Positions 1 through 8,737 of a stretch of DNA of 64,000 nt are shown in pieces. The position numbers and the translations under genes were made by a program. Each line of letters opens with the position of its first letter. The first letter of the stretch is position 1. Location of the stretch: NCBI RefSeq assembly GCF_003443615.1, contig NZ_CP031967.1, positions 2,976,001 to 3,040,000 of the forward strand, in the 5' to 3' direction. The DNA is from Alteromonas sp. BL110 (GTDB taxonomy: Bacteria > Pseudomonadota > Gammaproteobacteria > Enterobacterales > Alteromonadaceae). The notes under the pieces are model-generated. The model worked only from the letters and a program-made list of their open reading frames with translations, searched no databases and was not told the DNA's origin.

Positions 1-19
1 CTTTTTAGAGAATCTTGCA

Positions 20-1297
20 ATGAATACTTTTACCCGTTTATTGGCAATAGTCAGCCTAACCGCGTTAGTCGCTGCATGCGGTGGTGACGAGCAGGATCCA
101 AGTCAATCAATGAGCGCAAACGCAAATGCAGGTGTCCCTGTTGATGTGGCTACCGTGGTGACTCAGCGTTTAACCGAGTGGGATAATTTCACAGGCCGTT
201 TAGAATCGCCTCACATTGTTGCACTTCGACCTCGCGTGTCAGGCTATATCGATTTTGTCGCGTTTGATGAAGGTGAGTACGTTGAGCAAGGGCAAACCTT
301 ATTTTTAATCGATAACCGTTCATTTAAAGCAGAAGTGAATCGCCTAACCGCTCAGCTTGAAGAAGCGAAAAGCCGCGTGAAACTGGCCGAACAAAACTAC
401 AACCGCGCCTTCAAATTGCGCAAAACCCAAGCGGTGTCTGAAGAAGTACTTGATGCCCGTTTGGCAGAAAAGAATCAAGCGTTAGCAAGTTTAAACCAAA
501 CTCAAGCTGCACTTGAAGTTGCACGCTTAAATCGTGGCTTTGCTCGTGTTGAAGCGCCTATATCTGGGCGTGTATCGCGAGCCAATATTACCGAAGGTAA
601 CTTTGTTACAGCGGGACAAACAGAGCTAACCCGTATAGTGTCGACTGACCGTTTGTACGCATATTTCGATATAGATGAGCAGACTTACCTAAATTATGTT
701 AACAGCGATAAAAGTGCGTCGACGGCGGTAAGCGACCAGCCGGTAGCGATGCGTCTTGCTAACGAGTCTGAGTACAACCATTGGGGTCAAATCGATTTTA
801 TCGACAATCAGGTTAACGGCAATACAGGTACATTGCGAGTTCGCGCAGTTTTTAACAATGATGAAGGGCGTTTAATCCCTGGCTTGTTTGCGCATCTAAA
901 ATTGGCAGGTGATACCGAAGAACAAGGCATTCTAATTAAAGAAAAAGCCATTGGAACAGACCTTAATAATAAATTTGTGTTAGTGGTCAACGACGAAAAC
1001 AAAGTGGAATACCGTGCAGTGAAGCTGGGTGACAAAGTGGGCAGCATGCGCATTATCACAAGTGGCCTAAATGCTAACGACACTATTGTGGTTGATGGCC
1101 TACAGCGTGTGCGCCCTGGTGCACAAGTTGCCGCAAATAAAGTCCCCATGGGTGATGAAGATGCGCTTGCAAACTTATCCAACTGGCAGTCACGTGTTGA
1201 TAACGCTACGCAAGTAAGCCAAAACATGGCGCAGTATGAAGATGTTTTATCTGGTGGTTCATTTACCTCAGGTACAGCAACGGCAGGTCTTAAGTAA
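20..1297 (+). CDS. RND efflux periplasmic adaptor (MexE/AcrA family lipoprotein)
   Basis: Membrane-fusion subunit of a tripartite RND efflux pump, linking the inner-membrane pump encoded next to an outer-membrane channel. The N terminus is a lipoprotein signal: a hydrophobic stretch ending in LVAAC, so Cys20 should be lipidated and the protein tethered to the inner membrane facing the periplasm. A lipoyl/barrel half (about residues 55-95), a coiled-coil hairpin rich in Ala, Leu, Glu and Gln (about 100-170) and a beta-barrel half follow in the usual order. The length of 425 residues is normal for the family. ATG at 20 follows AGAGAA. The TAA overlaps the ATG of the pump gene, so the two are translationally coupled. 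No outer-membrane factor gene follows, so the channel is encoded elsewhere. The substrate cannot be told from sequence. Confidence 0.93.
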   Translation: MNTFTRLLAIVSLTALVAACGGDEQDPSQSMSANANAGVPVDVATVVTQRLTEWDNFTGRLESPHIVALRPRVSGYIDFVAFDEGEYVEQGQTLFLIDNRSFKAEVNRLTAQLEEAKSRVKLAEQNYNRAFKLRKTQAVSEEVLDARLAEKNQALASLNQTQAALEVARLNRGFARVEAPISGRVSRANITEGNFVTAGQTELTRIVSTDRLYAYFDIDEQTYLNYVNSDKSASTAVSDQPVAMRLANESEYNHWGQIDFIDNQVNGNTGTLRVRAVFNNDEGRLIPGLFAHLKLAGDTEEQGILIKEKAIGTDLNNKFVLVVNDENKVEYRAVKLGDKVGSMRIITSGLNANDTIVVDGLQRVRPGAQVAANKVPMGDEDALANLSNWQSRVDNATQVSQNMAQYEDVLSGGSFTSGTATAGLK

Positions 1298-4200
1298 TGA
1301 ATATCTCGCAGTTTTTCATTAGCCGCCCGATTTTTGCGGGCGTGCTTTCCCTACTTATTTTTATTGGTGGTGCCATCGCCGTTTGGCAACTGCCCATTAC
1401 TGAATACCCTGAAGTGGTGCCGCCTACTGTGGTGGTAACCGCGAACTACCCTGGCGCAAACCCTGAAGTTATCGCCGAAACCGTAGCCACGCCGTTAGAG
1501 CAAGAAATTAACGGTGTCGAAGATATGCTGTATATGTCTTCTCAAGCTACCAGTGACGGCCGCATGACCTTAACGATTACATTCGCTATCGGTACCGATC
1601 CAGACGAAGCGACAACGCTGGTACAAAACCGTGTGAATCGCGCAACACCACGCTTGCCTCAAGAAGTGCAGCGCTTAGGCGTGGTTACCGAAAAATCATC
1701 ACCAGATTTAACCATGGTGGTGCATTTAACGTCGCCCGATAATCGTTATGACATGCTGTATCTTTCAAACTATGCTGACCAGTTTGTTAAAGACGAACTA
1801 GCCCGAATAAATGGGGTAGGGCAAGTACGTCTATTCGGTGCAGGCGAGTTTAGCATGCGAGTATGGCTAGACCCTAACAAGCTTGCAGCACTTCAATTAA
1901 ACCCTGGTGATGTCGCAGCGGCTATTGCGGAACAGAACCAGCAAGCTGCGGCAGGAAGTCTTGGTGCGCAGCCGACAGGCACCAGTGAATTTCAGCTGCT
2001 TATCAATGTGCGCGGTCGTTTAAAAGACGAAGCCGAATTTGAAAATATCATTGTTAAGACGGGTGAGAACGGCGAGATTACGCGTCTTAAAGATGTGGCT
2101 CGCGTTGAGCTTGGGGCGAACAATTATGCCTTAAGATCGCTGCTTAACAATAACCCAGCAGCGGCAATTCCAATATTCCAAGCGCCAGGCTCAAACGCCA
2201 TAGAAATATCTGACAACGTGCGTTCGCGCATGGCAGAGCTTTCAAAGGTGTTTCCCGATGGCCTAGAGTACGACATTGTTTACGACCCTACTGTGTTTGT
2301 AAGAGGCTCGATTGAGGCCGTAGTAAACACGCTCTTAGAAGCCGTATTGCTTGTTGTTCTTGTAGTTGTACTGTTTCTTCAAACTTGGCGTGCATCCATT
2401 ATTCCATTAGTTGCTGTACCTATTTCGCTGGTAGGAACATTCGCCTTTATGCAGTTAATGGGCTTTTCTCTTAATGCGCTGTCTTTATTTGGCCTAGTGT
2501 TAGCGATTGGTATTGTTGTAGACGATGCCATCGTTGTAGTGGAAAACGTAGAGCGAAATATTGCCGAAGGTAAGTCTCCATTTGACGCTACTGTCCAAGC
2601 AATGAAAGAAGTAACTGGGCCGATTATTGCTACCACGCTGGTTCTGGCTGCCGTATTTATTCCAACGGCTTTCATGAGCGGCTTAACAGGGCAGTTCTAT
2701 AAACAGTTTGCACTTACTATCACTATTTCAACGGTAATATCTGCAATTAACTCGTTAACACTGAGCCCTGCTTTATCTGCTCTACTATTGAAGCCTCACG
2801 GTAAAGCAAACGATTGGCTTACGCGCGGTATGGATAAAGTATTTGGTCGCTTTGTTTTTGCGCCTTTCAACCGTGTTTTTGAGCGCGGGTCAAAGCAGTA
2901 CACGGGCGCAGTAGGCGGGTTAATCCGTAAAAGCGGCATTGTACTTGTGTTATATGCAGGCCTTATTGCGCTTACTTATAACCAGTTTGCCACTACACCT
3001 ACGGGTTATGTTCCAGGTCAAGATAAGCAATATTTGGTTGCTTTCGCGCAACTTCCTAATGCGGCGAGTTTAGACAGAACGGAAGAGGTGATCCGTGAAA
3101 TGTCTCGCATTGCGATGGAACACCCTGGCGTGTCAGATGCCGTCGCGTTTCCGGGCTTAAATATTAACGGTTTTACTAATAGCCCAAGTTCTGGAATTTT
3201 ATTTACGCCGCTTAAGCCTTTTAGTGAAAGACAGTCACCAGAATTATCTGCAGGTGCTATTGCAGCAAAACTCAATCAGCAGTTTGGTTCTATCAAAGGG
3301 GCTTATGTCGCTATTTTCCCGCCACCTCCGGTTATGGGGCTAGGCACTATCGGTGGCTTCCGCTTGCAAGTGGAAGATAGAGGAAACTTAGGTTTTGAAG
3401 AGCTAGAGCGTGTAACCCAGGAAGTGATAGGTAAAGCGTGGGCGCACCCAGCGCTAACAGGTTCATTCACAAGCTTTACTGTAGCCGTGCCACAACTTGA
3501 TGTAGACGTAGATCGTGAAAAAGCAGTGAGCCAAGGGGTAAACATCGATACGTTATTTACCACGATGCAAGCTTACTTAGGTTCGCTTTATGTAAATGAC
3601 TTCAACTTGTTTGGTCGTACTTACCAAGTGAACGTGCAGGCTGATGCCCAATATCGTCAAGAGATAGGCGACATAACTCAGTTTAAAATCAGAAATAGCC
3701 AAGGTGAAATGATACCGCTAGGTTCATTCCTAGACGTTCAGCATAGCGCCGGTCCAGACCGAGTGATGCATTACAATGGCTACGTTACCGCCGAAATCAA
3801 TGGTGCTCCAGCGCCTGGCTATTCGTCAGACCAAGCGAAAGCGGCCATCGAAGAGATTTTGGCTGAAACCTTGCCGCTAGGAATGACCTACGAGTGGACA
3901 GAGTTAACCTATCAGCAAATATTAGCCGGTAATGCATCAGCTTTTGTATTCCCACTGGTTGTGCTTCTCGTGTTCTTAGTGCTAGCTGCACAGTATGAAA
4001 GCCTTCGTTTACCACTGGCAATTATATTGATTGTTCCTATGACCTTATTGAGCGCCCTTATTGGTGTTCAGATTTACGGTGGTGACAACAATATCTTTAC
4101 CCAAATTGGTCTAATTGTATTGGTCGGTCTTGCTACAAAGAACGCCATTCTTATTGTCGAGTTTGCTAAAGAGCTGCAGGACAGCGGCATGGATGCGCTT

Positions 4201-4419
4201 TCGGCAATTAAAGAGGCAAGCCGCTTACGTTTACGTCCAATTTTAATGACATCAATTGCCTTTATCATGGGGGTATTACCTATGGTTATCTCTACTGGAG
4301 CGGGTGCAGAAATGCGTCAAGCCATGGGCGTGGCGGTATTCTCAGGCATGATAGGTGTTACCGTATTTGGACTTATCTTAACCCCGGTATTTTATTACCT
4401 CATACAGCGTAAAGGTTAA
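1297..4419 (+). CDS. RND multidrug efflux pump permease (HAE1/MexF-like)
   Basis: Proton-driven inner-membrane transporter of the RND superfamily, partner of the adaptor it overlaps by one base. The 1040-residue length and the layout are those of AcrB/MexF: TM1 at residues 10-30, a large periplasmic loop, a block of membrane helices (about 335-500), a second periplasmic loop, and a final helix block (about 860-1035). The proton-relay acidic pair in TM4 is present in GIVVDDAIVVVENVERN (about residue 405). The HAE1 group is usually associated with hydrophobic or amphiphilic drugs; the specific substrate is unknown. A strong terminator 43 bases downstream closes this two-gene operon. Confidence 0.96.
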   Translation: MNISQFFISRPIFAGVLSLLIFIGGAIAVWQLPITEYPEVVPPTVVVTANYPGANPEVIAETVATPLEQEINGVEDMLYMSSQATSDGRMTLTITFAIGTDPDEATTLVQNRVNRATPRLPQEVQRLGVVTEKSSPDLTMVVHLTSPDNRYDMLYLSNYADQFVKDELARINGVGQVRLFGAGEFSMRVWLDPNKLAALQLNPGDVAAAIAEQNQQAAAGSLGAQPTGTSEFQLLINVRGRLKDEAEFENIIVKTGENGEITRLKDVARVELGANNYALRSLLNNNPAAAIPIFQAPGSNAIEISDNVRSRMAELSKVFPDGLEYDIVYDPTVFVRGSIEAVVNTLLEAVLLVVLVVVLFLQTWRASIIPLVAVPISLVGTFAFMQLMGFSLNALSLFGLVLAIGIVVDDAIVVVENVERNIAEGKSPFDATVQAMKEVTGPIIATTLVLAAVFIPTAFMSGLTGQFYKQFALTITISTVISAINSLTLSPALSALLLKPHGKANDWLTRGMDKVFGRFVFAPFNRVFERGSKQYTGAVGGLIRKSGIVLVLYAGLIALTYNQFATTPTGYVPGQDKQYLVAFAQLPNAASLDRTEEVIREMSRIAMEHPGVSDAVAFPGLNINGFTNSPSSGILFTPLKPFSERQSPELSAGAIAAKLNQQFGSIKGAYVAIFPPPPVMGLGTIGGFRLQVEDRGNLGFEELERVTQEVIGKAWAHPALTGSFTSFTVAVPQLDVDVDREKAVSQGVNIDTLFTTMQAYLGSLYVNDFNLFGRTYQVNVQADAQYRQEIGDITQFKIRNSQGEMIPLGSFLDVQHSAGPDRVMHYNGYVTAEINGAPAPGYSSDQAKAAIEEILAETLPLGMTYEWTELTYQQILAGNASAFVFPLVVLLVFLVLAAQYESLRLPLAIILIVPMTLLSALIGVQIYGGDNNIFTQIGLIVLVGLATKNAILIVEFAKELQDSGMDALSAIKEASRLRLRPILMTSIAFIMGVLPMVISTGAGAEMRQAMGVAVFSGMIGVTVFGLILTPVFYYLIQRKG

Positions 4420-4461
4420 CTCTCCCGTCTACCCAAGCGTTGCCCTCTTAAGGGGCTCTTT

Positions 4462-4490
4462 AGGCCACTCATTTGAGTGGCCTCTTTTTT
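4462..4490 (+). terminator. Rho-independent terminator of the RND operon
   Basis: A perfect 9-bp stem (AGGCCACTC / GAGTGGCCT) with a 4-base ATTT loop is followed by CTTTTTT. It lies 43 bases after the pump stop codon and before the SIMPL gene. Confidence 0.92.
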
Positions 4491-4596
4491 GCCACCATTG
4501 GTCAGTATTCATCTCGTTTTGTAAAACTGAAAAGTTTATATTTGCTTATATCCTTAGGATTAATTGAAAAGCACAGTAGACAGAACGGAGTTTCAA

Positions 4597-5307
4597 ATGA
4601 AAATAGGTGCGGCAATAGTAATGGCGCTGGGCATGGTGGTAGCGGTGTCTTTGCTCGGCGTTCAGGTATCTTCATCAATGAATGATATGCAAACGTGGGA
4701 TAGGGTGGTTACGGTGAAAGGGCTATCCGAGCGCGAATATATCGCTGACCAAGTCATTTGGCCTATCCAGTTTGTCGATGCAGGCAACGACCTACCTCAG
4801 CTATATGATCATATCGAGAAAAATAGCCTTCAAGTGTCTCGCTTTTTAAAAGAGAAAGGTATTCCCGCTGAGAGCATTACTATTGGAAAGCCCGAAATAA
4901 ACGACAAATTAGCACAGCAATATGGAAGTAGTGAAAAAGCGCCATTTCGCTACAGCGCTATCCAAACAGTAACCGTCTTTTCCAATGAGGTTGAAAAGGT
5001 GCGAGACCTTATGCAGCAAATTGGAGAACTTATTAAAACCGGCATTGTTTTATCTGAGCAAAGTTACCGCGCCCAACCTGATTATGTGTTTACTCGTTTA
5101 AATGAAGTTAAGCCCGGAATGATAGAAGAGGCTACGCTTAACGCACGAGAGGTGGCGGAAAAGTTTGCCAAAGACTCAAAAAGTACGCTGGGCAAAATTA
5201 AACGTGCTAACCAAGGGCAGTTCAGTATTTCTAGTCGTGACAGCCATCATCCACACATAAAGAAAGTAAGGGTGGTGTCTACCATTCAATATACGCTTGT
5301 CGATTGA
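4597..5307 (+). CDS. SIMPL (DUF541) domain protein
   Basis: Predicted envelope protein of the SIMPL/DUF541 family, whose members are linked to stress and signalling but have no settled biochemical role. One N-terminal hydrophobic segment (about residues 3-25: GAAIVMALGMVVAVSLLGVQV) acts as anchor or uncleaved signal. The rest is the SIMPL fold, starting at VTVKGLSEREY and ending with a terminal beta strand. I place the start at ATG 4597 because CGGAG lies 6 bases upstream; a TTG at 4564 would add 11 residues before the membrane segment. It stands alone behind a terminator. The next gene is about 190 bases away. Confidence 0.85.
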   Translation: MKIGAAIVMALGMVVAVSLLGVQVSSSMNDMQTWDRVVTVKGLSEREYIADQVIWPIQFVDAGNDLPQLYDHIEKNSLQVSRFLKEKGIPAESITIGKPEINDKLAQQYGSSEKAPFRYSAIQTVTVFSNEVEKVRDLMQQIGELIKTGIVLSEQSYRAQPDYVFTRLNEVKPGMIEEATLNAREVAEKFAKDSKSTLGKIKRANQGQFSISSRDSHHPHIKKVRVVSTIQYTLVD

Positions 5308-5494
5308 TATTCATGCTATGCTAAGACTGGCAACGTGAATTGACTAGACACGGCTAGTTCGCGCATTTGTGCACTTTGTGTATTAGATTACTGCTAATGT
5401 CTAGTGGCTAGATTTGCGGGTATACGTTTTAATTTAAAGAAGCGCTGAGTATTTTAGCGCTTTACGCTTATTAATTAAAGGTGGCGAGCCTGAA

Positions 5495-5785
5495 ATGAAG
5501 GACCCTAAAGCGCAGTCCCAGCAGCTTGAATTTTTCGAAATTCCAAGTCCATGTGTAGGTGTTTGCGAGTCTGGTCCAAGAGGGTTTTGCAAAGGCTGCT
5601 ATAGAAGTCGAGATGAGCGACTCTATTGGCTTAAAGTTGATGATGCAACAAAACGAAAAATAATCAGTGCATGTGTAAGACGTAAAAAAGCAGTGATGGC
5701 AAAGTTACGCAAAGCGCAAGAACTCAAAGGTGAGGGGGCAACAGAACAGTTTTCTCTTTTCGATGAGCCGCCTGAAAGAAGTTAA
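5495..5785 (+). CDS. DUF1289 small cysteine-motif protein
   Basis: A 96-residue protein of the DUF1289 family (E. coli YdhL is a member). The diagnostic cysteine cluster is PCVGVC...FCKGC near residues 22-40, followed by the typical basic segment YRSRDERLYW. Family members are presumed to bind a metal or Fe-S cluster; no activity is established. AAAGGTGG lies 10-15 bases before the ATG. The HDOD gene begins 21 bases after the stop, so the two are probably co-transcribed. Confidence 0.85.
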   Translation: MKDPKAQSQQLEFFEIPSPCVGVCESGPRGFCKGCYRSRDERLYWLKVDDATKRKIISACVRRKKAVMAKLRKAQELKGEGATEQFSLFDEPPERS

Positions 5786-5806
5786 AAAGAGTTAGAGAAT
5801 TTTTTG

Positions 5807-6631
5807 ATGCCGTTAGATAAGTATGTTTCGTATGCTGCGAAATCGTTTACGTTACCCGATATATGCGTTCGCTTGCGCTCAACGCTAGATGATCCTCGTT
5901 CTAGTATCGAAGACATTGCTATATTAGTTAGCGCTGATCCTTCTCTAACTGCAAAGGTTCTGCGGCTAGCCAACAGTTCACTTTTTCGTTTTCCCTCTCA
6001 AATCGCGTCTTTGACAAAGGCTATTAACGTGATCGGTGGCGAAGCGCTCTATAATTTAGTCATTGCTGAAACGGCAACCACTGCTTTTAAGCACTTCGAT
6101 ACTATATTAATTGACTTGGACAAGCACTGGAATGCCTCTGTCTACTGCGGCATGGTGGCGAAGAGTCTAGCGATGCGACTGAACCTTCGTGGCGCTGAAC
6201 GTTTTTTTGTAATGGGAATTCTCCAAAATCTCAGTGAGCTCATTATCGCTAAAAAAGAACCTAAGCGTTATGACGATTACCGTCATGCTCAAAAAAGCGA
6301 GTTGCCACATATTGAACAGTTGGCCCATTTCGGTTTTACGTTTGCACATTGTAGCGGTATCATATTGGAAAAATGGCACTTGCCTATTGGTTTGTACTAT
6401 CCGATATCATTTATGAACGACGAAGCAAAGTACTCTTCTGATGTTGATATTTGTGTCCTTGCGCTTGCTAGTCGTATAACGCTTAGTCAACTTGATAAAG
6501 AAAGTTATGCTGACATTGAACTTTTTACGCCTGAGATAGCCAATACAGTAAGTCTCGACATGGAAGTGATAAGTAATTCAATTGAATATGCTGAGCAAGA
6601 AACAGCAAAAATTGTCTCGCTTATTCACTGA
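5807..6631 (+). CDS. HDOD domain protein
   Basis: Stand-alone HDOD-domain protein of 274 residues. HDOD is a divergent HD-type fold, usually without hydrolase activity, found in bacterial signalling proteins tied to motility, stress and two-component systems. Visible family features are the N-terminal helix pair with SIEDIAILVSADPSLTAKVLRLANSSLF and the KAINVIGGEALYNLV segment. No effector domain is attached, so the output must act through a partner. The start is set at ATG 5807; the ORF also allows TTG one codon earlier. It follows the DUF1289 gene closely. Confidence 0.85.
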   Translation: MPLDKYVSYAAKSFTLPDICVRLRSTLDDPRSSIEDIAILVSADPSLTAKVLRLANSSLFRFPSQIASLTKAINVIGGEALYNLVIAETATTAFKHFDTILIDLDKHWNASVYCGMVAKSLAMRLNLRGAERFFVMGILQNLSELIIAKKEPKRYDDYRHAQKSELPHIEQLAHFGFTFAHCSGIILEKWHLPIGLYYPISFMNDEAKYSSDVDICVLALASRITLSQLDKESYADIELFTPEIANTVSLDMEVISNSIEYAEQETAKIVSLIH

Positions 6632-6765
6632 GCTCACAGTGTCTCAATTCTGTTACAGCACTGATATACTGTAAAACACAGTAAAGCTCTTCCAGAGGAT
6701 TGGTATTATAAGCGTCTCATTTAGACGTAATCTAATAACTAAAAAGCTCAACGTAAAAACAGATT

Positions 6766-7569
6766 ATGTTTACAAAAATCTTCCGGCCACATCTAGTTGT
6801 AGGTGCTCTTTGCATTTGTATGTGTTTCTCAGCGCATGCAAGAGATCTTATTGAGACCCTTTATCACGCCGATTTTACTCCCGATGCTGATGACGAAATA
6901 CCTCGTTTTACACTAGATGGAGAGCTAGGTGTTCTTATCAATACTGGCAATACATCTGCTGCAAGTGTTAAAGCGGCGGTAAATGCCGACCATGAAACCG
7001 AAAACTGGAGTAGTCTCTATTTTGCAGAGCTGCTTTACAAAGAAAGCGGTACGCCTACCACAGAACGCGACATTAGCGCACAGCGTTTTTTTACCAGCGC
7101 GCAATTCGACTATAAACTTCTTACGCCCGGGCGCCGCCTTTTTATGTATGGCGATTATGAAGATGATAAATTTACAGGCTATGAGCACCGAGCTTCATTA
7201 GCCGCGGGTTGGTCACAGCGTGTATGGCGAAATGAAGACAGTGAGTTTCGTTATAGTGTAGGGCCAGGTTATACCTTTATCGAAGCAGAGGAAGACAGCG
7301 ATACTATTGTTAATGATGGGGTAATAGTACGCGCATCTGCCGAGTACAAATACCACTGGAGCTCAGGTGCGAAACTGCGTCAATTCGTGAGCACAGAGGC
7401 GGGTGAAGAAAATACTAAGTCCCGCTCCGAAACCTCACTTTCAGCAAATGTATTTGGCTCATTAGCGATGAAACTGTCGTTTATATTAAGTCATGAAACC
7501 GACACGCCTGAAGATGTCGCGGCATTAAGCACAGAGACATCTGTAGCATTGGTCTATCAGTTTTTTTAG
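6766..7569 (+). CDS. DUF481 outer-membrane beta-barrel protein (first of a pair)
   Basis: A 267-residue protein of the DUF481 (YdiY, salt-induced outer-membrane protein) family. A signal peptide (residues 1-25, ending AHA) is followed by alternating amphipathic strands and a C-terminal aromatic residue (VALVYQFF), the usual signal for beta-barrel assembly. FTLDGELGVLINTGNTSAASV is the family N-terminal strand pair. It is paralogous to the gene at 7783: both share ELG, TGNT, SAQ-FDYKL/GNYKL, SVGPGY/SIGPGYSFIE and TKSR segments. It has an extra roughly 20-residue N-terminal segment relative to the paralog. Function is unknown beyond outer-membrane location. Confidence 0.88.
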   Translation: MFTKIFRPHLVVGALCICMCFSAHARDLIETLYHADFTPDADDEIPRFTLDGELGVLINTGNTSAASVKAAVNADHETENWSSLYFAELLYKESGTPTTERDISAQRFFTSAQFDYKLLTPGRRLFMYGDYEDDKFTGYEHRASLAAGWSQRVWRNEDSEFRYSVGPGYTFIEAEEDSDTIVNDGVIVRASAEYKYHWSSGAKLRQFVSTEAGEENTKSRSETSLSANVFGSLAMKLSFILSHETDTPEDVAALSTETSVALVYQFF

Positions 7570-7782
7570 TCAATTAGTGTAAATTTAAGGCTTAATACGG
7601 GCTTTTTACCGCGGGTGGATTGACTGAGAGCGTTGAAAATGTACACTGCGCACCGTTGCTTGTAGCGTTGGCTTATTTGTGACGCTATTTAGCAGACCTC
7701 TTTTAAAACTCGTGTTGTACCGCCTTGTAGTACTTAAGGTGTCGCGTACAACGAATGGACCGATAATCAATAGGATTGTTCA

Positions 7783-8529
7783 ATGAAAAAGCAAGTGCTT
7801 GCATCTCTAGTTGCAATTTCTCTTTCTCCTGCCGTATTCGCTCAAGATAAAGAAGTAAAACCTTTTACAATGGAAGGGGAGCTTGGCTTCATATCTACAT
7901 CAGGTAACACTGAAACGACTTCAATAAGTGCGGGTATTACTGCGCATCAAGAGCTGGAAAAGTGGAGCAATGACTACGCCCTTGAAGGTCTATATAAAAA
8001 AGAAACCACAGAAGATGACAATGGCGAAGACGTTGAGTATACATCAGCTCAAAAGTTCTTCGGCTCAGCTCAGGGTAACTATAAGCTAGAAAACCCTGAT
8101 AACCGTCTATTTGTTTTCGCATCTTATGAAGACGACCGCTTTAGCAACTTTAACTATCAATCAACGGTTGCTGCGGGTTGGAACCAAAAAGTGCTAGAGA
8201 ATGATCGCCACACCCTTGAATACTCAATCGGTCCTGGTTACTCGTTCATTGAAACCCAAGAAGATGAAAATCTAGATAGCATGATTGTTCGTGCATCAAC
8301 AGCGTATTCTTGGAAAATTTCTGATACTGCTAAATTCACGCAAACCGTGAGTACTGAAGTGGGTTCTGACAACACGAAGTCACGTGCTGAATCTGCTCTT
8401 ACTGCTACGATCAGCGGAAACCTTTCTATGCGTCTTTCGTTTAAATTGGATCACAACACAAACGTTGATGAAGACGTAGAAAAACTTGATACAGAAACAG
8501 CTGTAAGCTTAGTTTACAACTTCTTCTAA
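7783..8529 (+). CDS. DUF481 outer-membrane beta-barrel protein (second of a pair)
   Basis: A 248-residue DUF481 protein with a clean signal peptide (residues 1-20, ending VFA-Q) and a C-terminal barrel signature (SLVYNFF). Sequence and domain layout match the preceding gene, so this is a tandem duplication that has diverged substantially. The 213-base gap between the copies suggests separate promoters. ATG 7783 is preceded by a weak AATAGGA. Codons are skewed to the host-preferred set (GAA, AAA, GGT, CGT), which hints at strong expression; that is an impression, not a computed value. Confidence 0.88.
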   Translation: MKKQVLASLVAISLSPAVFAQDKEVKPFTMEGELGFISTSGNTETTSISAGITAHQELEKWSNDYALEGLYKKETTEDDNGEDVEYTSAQKFFGSAQGNYKLENPDNRLFVFASYEDDRFSNFNYQSTVAAGWNQKVLENDRHTLEYSIGPGYSFIETQEDENLDSMIVRASTAYSWKISDTAKFTQTVSTEVGSDNTKSRAESALTATISGNLSMRLSFKLDHNTNVDEDVEKLDTETAVSLVYNFF

Positions 8530-8662
8530 GCTTTGCTGAGTGCCTAAGCCTTTTAACATGGGTTTAGGCGCGCAATGTTATATGTTGCTGAACCTTTTTT
8601 AGGCTATCGCCGAGGTGGCACTAGAACCAGGCCAATACAGCATATAACAGAAAGACTGATAC

Positions 8663-8694
8663 AAAAAAACGCTGCAATGTTGCAGCGTTTTTTT
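8663..8694. terminator. Bidirectional terminator between DUF481 gene and serA
   Basis: The stem CGCTGCAA / TTGCAGCG around a TG centre is flanked by seven A on the left and seven T on the right. It can terminate both the plus-strand DUF481 transcript and the minus-strand serA transcript. Confidence 0.9.
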
Positions 8695-8737
8695 ATTCCG
8701 TTTTTCTTCAAAAAAAGCTTGTCGAAAAAAACGCTTT

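Noticed and set aside
808..1227. Long ORFs opposite the efflux adaptor, and similar ORFs opposite gcvP, serA, GH3 and others
   Set aside because: They lie antisense to strong conserved genes, have no ribosome binding sites and give no family-like sequence.
6652..6690. LexA-like box near CTGATATACTGTAAAACACAG
   Set aside because: The CTGT and ACAG half sites are five bases apart instead of the eight needed, and the overlapping alternative lacks the second half.
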